Shown here: positions 16,740-26,155 of the stretch, piece after piece
Layout: every line of letters begins with the position of its first letter
Position numbering within the stretch: position 1 is the first letter of the stretch
Assembly (NCBI GenBank): GCA_964496575.1
Contig: CAZCAC010000085.1
Span: forward strand, 1 to 36,858
Length of the DNA stretch: 36,858 bases
Direction of reading: 5' to 3'
Source of the DNA: CAZCAC01 sp964496575
GTDB lineage: Bacteria; Planctomycetota; UBA1135; GCA-002686595
The notes under the pieces: model-generated
What the model was told of the DNA's origin: nothing
Databases searched by the model: none
Seen by the model: only the letters and a program-made list of their open reading frames with translations
Made by a program: the position numbers and the translations under genes

Positions 16740-17339
16740 TCAGTCGAGCTGGATTCCGTCCACCTCGCGCGCGAGCCAGGCGCGGGTGAAGCGCCATTCG
16801 CGCTCGATCCGGGTCAGCGGGAGTCCCAGCGTCTCCGCCACCGCCGGCATGGTCAGACCGGTGAAGAAGCGCAGCTCGACGATCCGCGCCTTCAGGGGGT
16901 CCTTCTTCTCCAGCCGGGTCAGCGCCTCCTCGAGCATGAGCAGGTCGTCGAGCTTCTGCTCGATCTCGATGCGGGGATCGTCCCCCTCGGAGAGGTGGAC
17001 TCGCTTGCCGTCGCGCTTCAGGCGCCCCTTGCGCCGGTACTGCTCGACGAGGATGTTGCGCATGGCGCGCGCTGCCGCGCCGAAGAAGTGCGCGCGGCAC
17101 TCCCACCCCGGATCACTGGTACCGACGACCCGCATCCAGGCCTCGTGGACCAGCGCGGTCGCTTGCAGCGTCTGCCCCCGCCCGCCCTGGGCCAGCTGAT
17201 ACCGGGCCATCCGGCGGAGCTCGTCGTAGACCAGGGGCAGGAGTTCGGTGGCGGCCCGGGGTTCGTCCTTGGCGGCGGCGCCGAGGATCTCGGCGATCCG
17301 CCTGGGGTCCGGGGGGGAGGGGTTCTCGTCGGTGGGCAC
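16740..17339 (-). CDS. ECF-like sigma-70 family RNA polymerase sigma factor
   Basis: A 199-residue sigma factor. Region 2 includes LLPLVYDELRRMARYQL and TALVHEAWMRVVG; region 4 includes ELRFFTGLTMPAVAETLGL, a helix-turn-helix that would contact the -35 element. The pattern matches the sigma family I know as TIGR02999, frequently next to Ser/Thr kinases in planctomycetes and acidobacteria. The start is a GTG at 17339; no strong ribosome binding site is visible, so a nearby alternative is possible. The kinase-TPR gene follows after 15 bases, so one likely controls or is controlled by the other. No anti-sigma factor gene is present; the kinase may play that part. It is divergent from the kinase-less membrane protein at 17460, separated by 120 bases. 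Confidence 0.9.
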   Translation of the reverse strand: MPTDENPSPPDPRRIAEILGAAAKDEPRAATELLPLVYDELRRMARYQLAQGGRGQTLQATALVHEAWMRVVGTSDPGWECRAHFFGAAARAMRNILVEQYRRKGRLKRDGKRVHLSEGDDPRIEIEQKLDDLLMLEEALTRLEKKDPLKARIVELRFFTGLTMPAVAETLGLPLTRIEREWRFTRAWLAREVDGIQLD

Positions 17340-17459
17340 GGATCCAGACTATCACGCTTCCCGGGCCGTTTCGGGCGAGTTCGGCGCTTCACCCGGCCTC
17401 TCCACACCGCTAGCATCCCCTGATGATGACCGGAGAGGGCAACCCGGGGGGATTCGGGC

Positions 17460-18635
17460 ATGGACAGTGAGACGAGCTACGGCTCCTCCGAGTACTCCGC
17501 CGAGGCGGAGGAGCTCTTCGCGAAGTACGTCCTGCGCCGGAAGGCGGGGGATCGCGTCGATTTCGAGGCGCTGTGCGCCGAGCACGAGGCGCTCGCCGAC
17601 GAGCTGTACGGGCTGCACACCGACTGGGACAACGTCTCCTCGCTCCTCTCGAGGCTCGAGGAAGGGGAGCCGGTGGGGGAGGTGCCCGGAGCGGAGCCGG
17701 AACCGGCGGAGCCGGCTCGCGCGCCGTCCTCGAGCTGGAAGTGGGTCGCCGGCGTCGGACTGGTGCTGGCGATCGGGGCGGGGGGCGTCGCCTTCTCGCT
17801 CTTCCGCGACAAGGGTGTACTGGCGCAGGAGAAGCGATCGCTGGTCGTGGAGAAGGTCGGCCTGCTCGAGGAGCGACGGCAGCTGGAAAAGCAGGAGGCG
17901 CAGCTCTCCCGCGACCTGGAGGCGCAGCGGGTGGAGGCGGAGAGCGCGCGGGACTCGGCGCGTCGGGCGAGCGAGGTCTCGGCGGTCCTGAGCGCGCGGC
18001 TGGGCGCCCGGGCGCTGCTCGAGGAGGAATCGGTGCTCCGGGCGATCGATCCCGAGCAGCTCGAGGCGATGGAGGCGTGGCTGGCGCGGGCGGACGCGCT
18101 GCGGATGCGGGTCGAGGCGCTGGAGCCGAGCGATCCGATCCTCGCCGCCGATCTCGAGCTGGTGGAGGGAGACGCCGGGGCGCGGGAGCGCGTCGAGGCG
18201 CGCCTGTCGCTGCTGCGTCGTGTTCTGGCCGAGAGCACCGAGCAGGACGAGCGGGCCTGGGCCGAGGCGATCGAGGAGATCGCCGACCCAGCGCGCAGTC
18301 CCGGCTACGACGGACTGGTGCTCGACCCGCACCTCGCGCTGGTCCCACTGGGTCGGGAGCCGGTGAGCGGGTTGTGGGTCTTCGCGGACCGGCGGACGGG
18401 ACCGGTTCCGGAGCGCGACGGGGACGGCGCGTTGATTCTGCTCCTGCATCCCGGTTCGCGGGACGAGGGCGTGCCCCCTTTCCTGATCGCCGCCTCGGAG
18501 CTCCTCCCGTCGCACCTGGAGTACGCCGGGGTGGGGTCGGAGTGGAGCGAACTCGGTTACCTCGCGCCGACGCCCGCGCAGGCGAGACTCGTCGGCGTGC
18601 TGTCGCGACCTATCCTGCCCGCGCCGGTGAGGTGA
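17460..18635 (+). CDS. Membrane protein related to kinase-FGE proteins but lacking the kinase
   Basis: A 391-residue protein of no named family. Residues 35-66 (FEALCAEHEALADELYGL and following) match the N-terminal helical motif of the kinase-FGE proteins at 27875 and 30577. A membrane helix follows directly at about 93-115, where those proteins have a kinase domain first. Residues about 120-178 are a strong coiled coil. Residues about 280-330 (SPGYDGLVLDPHLALVPLG then EPVSGLWVFADRRTG) match the linker that precedes the FGE-like domain in the paralogues. The C-terminus then reads VPPFLIAASELLPSHLEY, aligned with their TPFFISKYEMTQAQW, and ends without the rest of the domain. It has no catalytic motif. 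It may be a scaffold or decoy for the kinase relatives. A G-rich site precedes the ATG. Confidence 0.75.
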   Translation: MDSETSYGSSEYSAEAEELFAKYVLRRKAGDRVDFEALCAEHEALADELYGLHTDWDNVSSLLSRLEEGEPVGEVPGAEPEPAEPARAPSSSWKWVAGVGLVLAIGAGGVAFSLFRDKGVLAQEKRSLVVEKVGLLEERRQLEKQEAQLSRDLEAQRVEAESARDSARRASEVSAVLSARLGARALLEEESVLRAIDPEQLEAMEAWLARADALRMRVEALEPSDPILAADLELVEGDAGARERVEARLSLLRRVLAESTEQDERAWAEAIEEIADPARSPGYDGLVLDPHLALVPLGREPVSGLWVFADRRTGPVPERDGDGALILLLHPGSRDEGVPPFLIAASELLPSHLEYAGVGSEWSELGYLAPTPAQARLVGVLSRPILPAPVR

Positions 18636-18650
18636 CGCCGTGAACGGCGT
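18635..18650. terminator. Short hairpin in a convergent gene gap
   Basis: ACGCCG at 18635-18640 pairs with CGGCGT at 18645-18650 across a TGAA loop, starting on the stop codon of the plus-strand gene and ending seven bases before the stop of the minus-strand gene. Its position fits a bidirectional terminator, but it has no T-run on either side. Confidence 0.35.
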
Positions 18651-18656
18651 ACCGGG

Positions 18657-19961
18657 CTAGGGCTGCGGGTCCACTGGACCGTACGCCTCCCACCAGTAGC
18701 CGGCGTTCACTCTTCGCGCCGCGTACAGGTGCTCTCCATCGCTGCGGATGTTGATGATGCCGGGCAGCCGCTGCTTGAAGATCTTCCGGGCCGTAGCGTT
18801 GGCGCCGGCGACGGAGAAATCGACATCTTCGAGCTCGTGCGGCTCTCCCGCGGCGAGCTCGTCCCCTGTCTCCACGAAGGCCGCGGCGATCTCGGTGGAG
18901 AAGATCAGCGGCGTGGAGGATCGCGAGGCGGCGGCGACGGAACCGAGGAAGACCGCTCGGGGGTGGCCGTGATCCGGCGTGTCGCCGGACGATACCACGG
19001 TGATCTGCGGCCGCACCGCGTCGAGGAATGGCCCGTGAAACTCGTGGCTCCCGTGGTGCGGCGCCTTGAGCACGTGCGAGCTGAGCCGGTTGGTCAACAG
19101 CGCATCCTCCAGGATGTGCCGGCTCCCTTGGACGTTGATGTCGCCGGGGAACAGCATCTGCACCTGATCGTAGGTCAGCTTCAGGATGAGCGAGTTGCCG
19201 TTGATCGTGTGGGATTTGTCGCTGAACCAGGGGAAACCCTGGGCCGAGGTGTCGTAGCGGGGTCCGAGGATCTCGAGCGTCCCCTCGGGAAAGACGGCGT
19301 CCCACCAGTCCGACAGGTCGCTCTCGGTGTCGGCCGCTGCGTACTCCAGCCCCTCGGCCAGGAGCGCCGTGCGCCAGGCGGCGAAGTCGCCCGAGAGGTG
19401 CGACTGCAGGCTCGCCAGGTCGTCGTGCCAGGTGGTGAGGAACTCCTGCGAGGCATCTCGGTCGCCGAGAGCCGTGTCGTAGTGTCCGCTCGCGAACGTG
19501 GCGATCCCGGGATGGACGACGCGCTGGACGTTGATGCCCGGATGCTCGACCACCTTCGCCAGTCCATTGAGGTGATCCGCGTCGGCATGACTCAGGACCG
19601 CGAGATCGATGTCGACGGTGTTGCCCTGATCCAGTCGGTACATCCAGATCAGGAAGCCGAGCGCTCTCAACCTCTGACCGCCATCGATCAGGATCTTCCG
19701 CCGCTGGGGCGTGACGATGAAGGTCGAGTCCCCTTGGCCCACGTCGATGAAGTAGATCTCGAGGGGGGCTTGCGTCGTCAGGGCGTCCGCGCTCACGAAG
19801 CCGTCGCGGCCCCGGTAGCTGGCGGGAATCCGGCCGTTGACCGGCGTCGTGTTCACCGACGCGTCGACCTCATCTCCGAAGATGAGCACCATGTGACGAC
19901 CCCCGCCGCCGGTGCCGGTGTAGAGATACGACGTCTTCCGGGAAATGTATCGGGTGACCAT
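18657..19961 (-). CDS. Stand-alone ComEC-like metallo-beta-lactamase fold hydrolase
   Basis: A 434-residue protein with the metal-binding core of the ComEC/Rec2-type MBL hydrolases: FIDVGQGDSTFI (residues 71-82), the HxDxDH motif HADADH at 125-130, LFPGDIN, and KAPHHGSHE. ComEC itself is a large membrane DNA-uptake protein; here there are no membrane segments and no OB-fold, so this is a soluble relative, perhaps a nuclease or phosphodiesterase. The first 65 residues and the last 45 (ending WWEAYGPVD) do not match anything I recognise. There is no signal peptide. An excellent ribosome binding site (AGGAGGAGG) stands just before the ATG. It is convergent with the kinase-less membrane protein and divergent from the methyltransferase remnant. 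Confidence 0.85.
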   Translation of the reverse strand: MVTRYISRKTSYLYTGTGGGGRHMVLIFGDEVDASVNTTPVNGRIPASYRGRDGFVSADALTTQAPLEIYFIDVGQGDSTFIVTPQRRKILIDGGQRLRALGFLIWMYRLDQGNTVDIDLAVLSHADADHLNGLAKVVEHPGINVQRVVHPGIATFASGHYDTALGDRDASQEFLTTWHDDLASLQSHLSGDFAAWRTALLAEGLEYAAADTESDLSDWWDAVFPEGTLEILGPRYDTSAQGFPWFSDKSHTINGNSLILKLTYDQVQMLFPGDINVQGSRHILEDALLTNRLSSHVLKAPHHGSHEFHGPFLDAVRPQITVVSSGDTPDHGHPRAVFLGSVAAASRSSTPLIFSTEIAAAFVETGDELAAGEPHELEDVDFSVAGANATARKIFKQRLPGIINIRSDGEHLYAARRVNAGYWWEAYGPVDPQP

Positions 19962-20184
19962 GTCCTCCTCCTGTGTCGAATGGGGTGATCCACAGTCCAG
20001 GAGGGGAGGGGGGAGTGGAACAGAAGCAGGTGAAGCTCACCTTTTCCCGAACCGCGTGGAAGCCGAACGCGCAACCTGGCAGGACGTGCCGCGATTCCGA
20101 GCCACCTACTGACCGACTCGAGCTGGCCCCGGCACGGGGGAGCCCGTGGGGGTCGCTCGTAAGCGCCTGTGAATCGGTGTTTTA

Positions 20185-20524
20185 TGCCGTGCTCCGCGAT
20201 CCCTGGCCGGACGGTGGCGACGCGTTCATGCTCGCGAACATCCTGCACGACTGGCCGGCGGCCACCTGCCGGCGCCTGTTGCGCTCCTGCCACGACGCCC
20301 TGCCCTCCGACGGGAAGATCTTCGTCCAGGAGATCCTCCTCGACGAGGAGAAGGTCTCACCGGGCGTCGCCGTGGCCTTCGACCTCATGATGTGCCTGAA
20401 CCACGGCTCGCAGCAGTTCACGGCCGGCGAGCTGTTCGGGCTCCTGGAGGAGGCGGATTTCGTCGATCCGGCGATCGTCCACCGGTTCGGCTACTACTCC
20501 CTCGCCACGGCCCGGAAGCGGTAG
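20185..20524 (+). pseudogene. C-terminal remnant of an O-methyltransferase
   Basis: About 110 residues match the end of class I SAM-dependent O-methyltransferases of the Methyltransf_2 (plant COMT/hydroxyneurosporene) type: DPWPDGGDAFMLANILHDW is the motif region after the SAM site, followed by CRRLLRSCHDALPSDGKIFV and a normal C-terminus ending YYSLATARKR. Full-length relatives have about 340 residues, with a dimerisation domain and the glycine-rich SAM loop ahead of this point; neither is present here in any frame. Only about 220 bases separate this from the divergent MBL gene, so the 5' part is deleted rather than frameshifted. The frame is open upstream to 19973 but that stretch is not methyltransferase-like. 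It is probably inactive. Confidence 0.7.
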
Positions 20525-20602
20525 GTTCGTGATCCCGCGGCCCATTCCTCCGATCCGGAACGCGGGCTGAATACGCGGAGGGATCCGGTGTAAGGTGCTC
20601 CC

Positions 20603-21301
20603 ATGTCCCACCACGAATTGACCCTGCCCGAAGAAGCCCTCCTGCTCGCCCTGCGAGATCAGGAGGGCACGCTGTTCTCTCACCAGGCCGGCCAGGTCGC
20701 GCTCGCGGCGGCGGTGTTCGCGGAGCTGGCGCTGGGCGGGCGCCTGGGCATCGTCCAGGACTCCGGGAGCGGGCGGACCGAGGACGCGACGGTGGAGGTG
20801 ACGAGCTCGGAGCCGATCGGGCACGGAACCCTCGCCGCGCTCTTCGCCGACGTCGTCGAGCAGGTGACCGCCTTCCCGAAGCCGATGCCGGCGTCGCACT
20901 GGGTGGGGCTGCTCGCCTCGCGCGGGGACCTGATCCCGACCGTCGCCGAGCAGCTGTGCGAGCGCGGGATCCTGCGCGCGGACGCCCGCCGGGTCGCGCT
21001 GCTCTTCCGGCAGAAGACCTGGCCCGAGCTCGACCCGGTGCCCGAGCGCGAGCTCCTTGCCCGGCTCCGGACCGCGATCTTCGAGGAGGAGGCCGAGATC
21101 GATCCGCGGACGGCGGCCCTCGTCGCCCTCGCCGACAAGGCCGGCCTCCTGCAGCCGCTGTTCGGCGAGGCGCTGGCCCCGCGGCGCGCTCGCCTCGAGA
21201 GGATCGCGCGAGGCGAGCTCGCGGGCGAGGCCTCCCGGCTCGCTCTCGACCAGATGGCGTCGGCGTTCTGGTTCCTGTGCGTGATGGGCGCGGGCCCTTG
21301 A
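20603..21301 (+). CDS. GPP34 (GOLPH3/VPS74-like) family protein
   Basis: A 232-residue protein with the GPP34 layout: an opening LTLPEEALLLALRDQEG, then VALAAAVFAELALGGRLGI, a helical middle, and the late segment LVALADKAGLLQPLFG. In eukaryotes this fold (GOLPH3) binds phosphatidylinositol 4-phosphate and retains glycosyltransferases in the Golgi. Bacterial members are known, but their role is not established to my knowledge. No signal peptide or membrane helix is seen, so it is probably cytosolic or peripheral at the membrane. The neighbours (a methyltransferase remnant and a secreted propeller protein) give no functional hint. The GGTG before the ATG is a weak ribosome binding site. Confidence 0.87.
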   Translation: MSHHELTLPEEALLLALRDQEGTLFSHQAGQVALAAAVFAELALGGRLGIVQDSGSGRTEDATVEVTSSEPIGHGTLAALFADVVEQVTAFPKPMPASHWVGLLASRGDLIPTVAEQLCERGILRADARRVALLFRQKTWPELDPVPERELLARLRTAIFEEEAEIDPRTAALVALADKAGLLQPLFGEALAPRRARLERIARGELAGEASRLALDQMASAFWFLCVMGAGP

Positions 21302-21385
21302 GTCGGGCGCTACGAGTCCGGCCTGGCCGCGATCTCGGAGGATCCTCGGTCGAGCACTCGGATACCAGCGGCGCCGACGATCGGG

Positions 21386-22960
21386 TTACGGTCGCCAGAG
21401 AACCTTGTAACCGTTGGACGCGTTGAAGTCGTTGACGCCCGCTCCACACGGCGGGGCGACGGTGGTGCGGTACCAGACCTGGTAGTTCTTGGTGTCGCCG
21501 GGCTGGATGTTACCCGCCTTCGCCGAGATCGAGAGCGGGAGCCCGGAAGTGTCGGAGTAGCCCGCCCCGTCGGCGAAGCGCACGCCGAGGCGCTTCAGGT
21601 TGCCCCCCGCGCAACGGAGCCCGTCGCCCCAGACTGCCCCGGGGGACAGGTCGTTGTCCGCCTGGAAGTACAGCCCCGCGTTGTTCGGCTCGAGGTGACG
21701 GGTGGACAGCCGCAGGGTGTCACCGGTGACGCTGGCCGTGCCGCTGCCGCTGAGCTTCGCGCCCGAGGTGAAGACGCCGCTGGCGCAGCCCGCGCCCATC
21801 AGGCTGCCGTCATTGTCGTTGCCGCACGGGCAAGGCGTTCCGCTGCCGGGAGCGCCGAAGCAGTAGCCGAAGCCCGGCGTCGGGAAGGGCTCGCCGATCT
21901 TGTAGGCGTTGTCGCTGATCTCGCCGGTCACGTACACGTTCCCGGCGGGGTCGATCGCGACCGCATGCGGCGTGTGGAGGTCCCCGGGGGGAAGGTCGTA
22001 CCGATCGAAGAACTCGGTGATCGTACCCCCGGGGGTGATCTCGAACACGTTGTGCGAATCACGTCCGACCACGTAGACGTTCCCGGAGGTGGCCACGGCG
22101 ATATCGGAGGGGCGCCAGAGGGGGTGCCCGAGTCCATCCCCGCTCGAGTCGATGATCTCGGTGATCACGCCGCCGGGAGTGACCTTGAAGGCATTGAAAC
22201 CCTCGCGGGAAGACACGTAGACGTTTCCGGCAGCGTCCGTCGCGACCATGTTGGGGTCGAGCACGGGATTGCCCAGGCCGTCCCCCGTCGTATCGATGAT
22301 CTCGCTGATCACGCCGCCGGGAGTGATCTTGAAGACGTTGTCGCTGCCGGTTCCGGCTACGAAGACGTTGCCCGCCGAGTCCAGGGCGATGCCTTCCGCG
22401 ATTTCGAGCGGGTTGCCCAGGCCATCCCCGGTCGCGTCGATGATCTCGGTGATCACACCATCGGGAGTGATCTTGAAGGCATTGTCGCTATCCCAGCCGG
22501 TCACGTAGACGTTGCCCGCCTCGTCGACGGCGAGCTGGCTCGGAGAGATCAGCTCGTTCCCCGCGCCATCTCCGGACCAGTCGATGATCTCGGTGATCAC
22601 GCCATCGGGAGTGACCTTGAAGACGTTCCGGCTCAGGTATCCGGGCACGTACACGTTGCCCGTGTCGTCCACCGCGATCCCTTTCGGGGCGTCGAGGCCG
22701 AGTCCCCACCCGTCTCCGAGGTGGTCGATGATCTCGGTGATCTCACCGTCGACGGCGATCTTCAGCACGTTGTCGGTATGGACGCCGGCGACGTAGACGC
22801 TGCCGGAGCGGTCCAGGGCGACGGCCCTGGGCCCTGAGAGGGAGTTGCCCATCCCGTCACCCGTCGAGTCGACGATCTCGGTGAGCGATTGCGCGGAGGC
22901 CTTCGCAGTGAAGAAGGGAGCGAGCAGGAGAGCAGCGAGGAGCGATCTCTTCAACCTCAT
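21386..22960 (-). CDS. Secreted NHL-like beta-propeller protein with planctomycete C-terminal module
   Basis: A 524-residue exported protein. The N-terminus MRLKRSLLAALLLAPFFTA plus KASA is a signal peptide. Residues about 25-365 are propeller blades of exactly 48 residues (pattern GIAVDDTGNVYVPGYLSRN, then VFKVTPDGVITEIID), about seven in number, resembling NHL/SMP-30 repeats that form extracellular binding surfaces. From about residue 375 the protein changes to the C-terminal module also found in the M43 protease and the Kelch protein (PCPCGND, then YQVWYRTTVAPPCG). The second of two ATGs (22960) was chosen because GGAAGG stands eight bases before it and only two before the first (22966). 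There is no catalytic motif. The downstream gap to 21301 holds no clear terminator. Confidence 0.88.
   Translation of the reverse strand: MRLKRSLLAALLLAPFFTAKASAQSLTEIVDSTGDGMGNSLSGPRAVALDRSGSVYVAGVHTDNVLKIAVDGEITEIIDHLGDGWGLGLDAPKGIAVDDTGNVYVPGYLSRNVFKVTPDGVITEIIDWSGDGAGNELISPSQLAVDEAGNVYVTGWDSDNAFKITPDGVITEIIDATGDGLGNPLEIAEGIALDSAGNVFVAGTGSDNVFKITPGGVISEIIDTTGDGLGNPVLDPNMVATDAAGNVYVSSREGFNAFKVTPGGVITEIIDSSGDGLGHPLWRPSDIAVATSGNVYVVGRDSHNVFEITPGGTITEFFDRYDLPPGDLHTPHAVAIDPAGNVYVTGEISDNAYKIGEPFPTPGFGYCFGAPGSGTPCPCGNDNDGSLMGAGCASGVFTSGAKLSGSGTASVTGDTLRLSTRHLEPNNAGLYFQADNDLSPGAVWGDGLRCAGGNLKRLGVRFADGAGYSDTSGLPLSISAKAGNIQPGDTKNYQVWYRTTVAPPCGAGVNDFNASNGYKVLWRP
22149..22868 (-). repeat. Five tandem 144-bp repeat units inside the propeller gene
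   Basis: The core TCGATGATCTC (one variant TCGACGATCTC) recurs at 22149, 22293, 22437, 22581, 22725 and 22869, always exactly 144 bases apart. About 50 bases after each core are nearly identical between units. This encodes an exact 48-residue protein repeat; a further, diverged unit starts near 22014, only 135 bases from the next. Confidence 0.9.
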
Positions 22961-23172
22961 CGTCATCACCTTCCAGTGAACCGGTCGAGCAGCGGTGTCG
23001 GTGCGAGTGGAGCACCCGCCCAGCTTTCCTGGACCAGAAGAGGGGCGCGCGTCTCCAGCTGCGACTGTAGGCCTACTGGCGCATTCCGGCAACCCATGCT
23101 CCGCGTCCTGAGTCGCCGGCCGCTCGGACCGGGGCGCCGCATCCGCTCCCTCGCCCCTGCGCCGTCCCGACC

Positions 23173-25197
<2,025 letters not shown>

Positions 25198-25203
25198 CGT
25201 TTT

Positions 25204-25208
25204 CCTCC
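25204..25208 (-). promoter_or_regulatory. Ribosome binding site for urocanate hydratase
   Basis: GGAGG on the minus strand, six bases before the ATG at 25197. It sets the start five codons inside the longest open frame, whose own TTG start would overlap this site. Confidence 0.75.
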
Positions 25209-25353
25209 GCAATTATGACTCACTCCCACCCACCCCGCTGCAACCGGAGGATCCGATTCGCGTAATCGCGAATGGTCGCGAGGGGCGCTCCCGCCGTCAA
25301 GCAGCTCCGTCCAAATCGGTCTCGAGGACGGGCGGCGGGCGTCGAGCCCCGTC

Positions 25354-25959
25354 CTACCTGCTCATCAACTCCCGAAGGCGCGCCATCGCCCGGCTATGCC
25401 GCTTCTGGGCGGCGGAGACGGAGATCCCCAGCCGCTCGGCGACCTGGGCGTAGGTGAGCTCCTCGTAGTCGATCATCTGCAGGATCGTGCGATCGATCTC
25501 GAGCAGCTCATCCAGGCAGGCCTGGAGCCGGTCGACCGACTCCTTGCGGTGGACAGTGCGCGAAGGGGTGTTGGTATCGACGGGGTAGACCGCGGGCGGG
25601 ATGGAATCACCGGAACGAGGTGGAGTGGCGGCCACCTCTCTCCCCGTCGTGCGCTTCTGGGCGCGCTCCCGCCGGACCGAGTTCGAGAGCGCCTGATCGG
25701 CCAGCGTCGCCACCAGCTCGCGGAACGCCCCTACCCCCTGATTCTCGAAGCGCTCACGCATCCGCATCAGCTCGAGCGCGGTGAGCTGAAGGATGTCGCT
25801 CCCGCCGAGGCGGGAGCGGACGTCTCGCGGTAGCCGGACACGCATCTCTCCCACGATGCGCGGGGCCTCGCGCTCGAGCAGGTGGCCGAGGGCGGAATCG
25901 TCTCCGGAGGCGAAGTCGGATAGCAGGTCGGCGGATAGGGGATCGTCGGGTCGGGGCAT
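25354..25959 (-). CDS. ECF sigma factor, planctomycete-specific type
   Basis: A 201-residue sigma-70 family protein. Region 2 is RLGGSDILQLTALELMRMRERFENQG, here in a form common in planctomycetes; region 4 is DRTILQMIDYEELTYAQVAE followed by RLGISVSAAQKRHSRAMARL, a clear helix-turn-helix. The linker between them is long, polar and poorly conserved. It differs from the sigma factor at 16740, which belongs to another subfamily. No anti-sigma gene is adjacent. It is divergent from the secreted Kelch protein (196 bases apart) and lies upstream of urocanate hydratase on the same strand, so either could be a target; this is inference. The last codons lie 156 bases before the urocanase start, and that gap holds no gene. 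Confidence 0.88.
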   Translation of the reverse strand: MPRPDDPLSADLLSDFASGDDSALGHLLEREAPRIVGEMRVRLPRDVRSRLGGSDILQLTALELMRMRERFENQGVGAFRELVATLADQALSNSVRRERAQKRTTGREVAATPPRSGDSIPPAVYPVDTNTPSRTVHRKESVDRLQACLDELLEIDRTILQMIDYEELTYAQVAERLGISVSAAQKRHSRAMARLRELMSR

Positions 25960-26155
25960 GCCGCAGCAGTGCGAGACGCGGGTTAGAGTCGATTATCGGG
26001 GGTTCTCCCCGGCCGGCGAGGTGTATTCCGGGTTCTCGCCGAGAAATCGTGGATTCCAGGTCAGGCCGGCGCCCCGTCGGCTGTTGGAAGATCGGTGCGG
26101 GCACGACGTGCCCGGTTAGATCGATCCAGAGAGCCAACCGATGAGGAGGATGGTC

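Noticed and set aside
13318..17106. Minus-strand open frame of 1262 codons
   Set aside because: It lies across the kinase-TPR and sigma genes in another frame, with Arg/Gly/Ala-rich translation; the kinase frame has all the motifs.
20000..20018. G-quadruplex regulating the MBL gene
   Set aside because: Only two G-runs are longer than three bases, so a stable quadruplex is doubtful.
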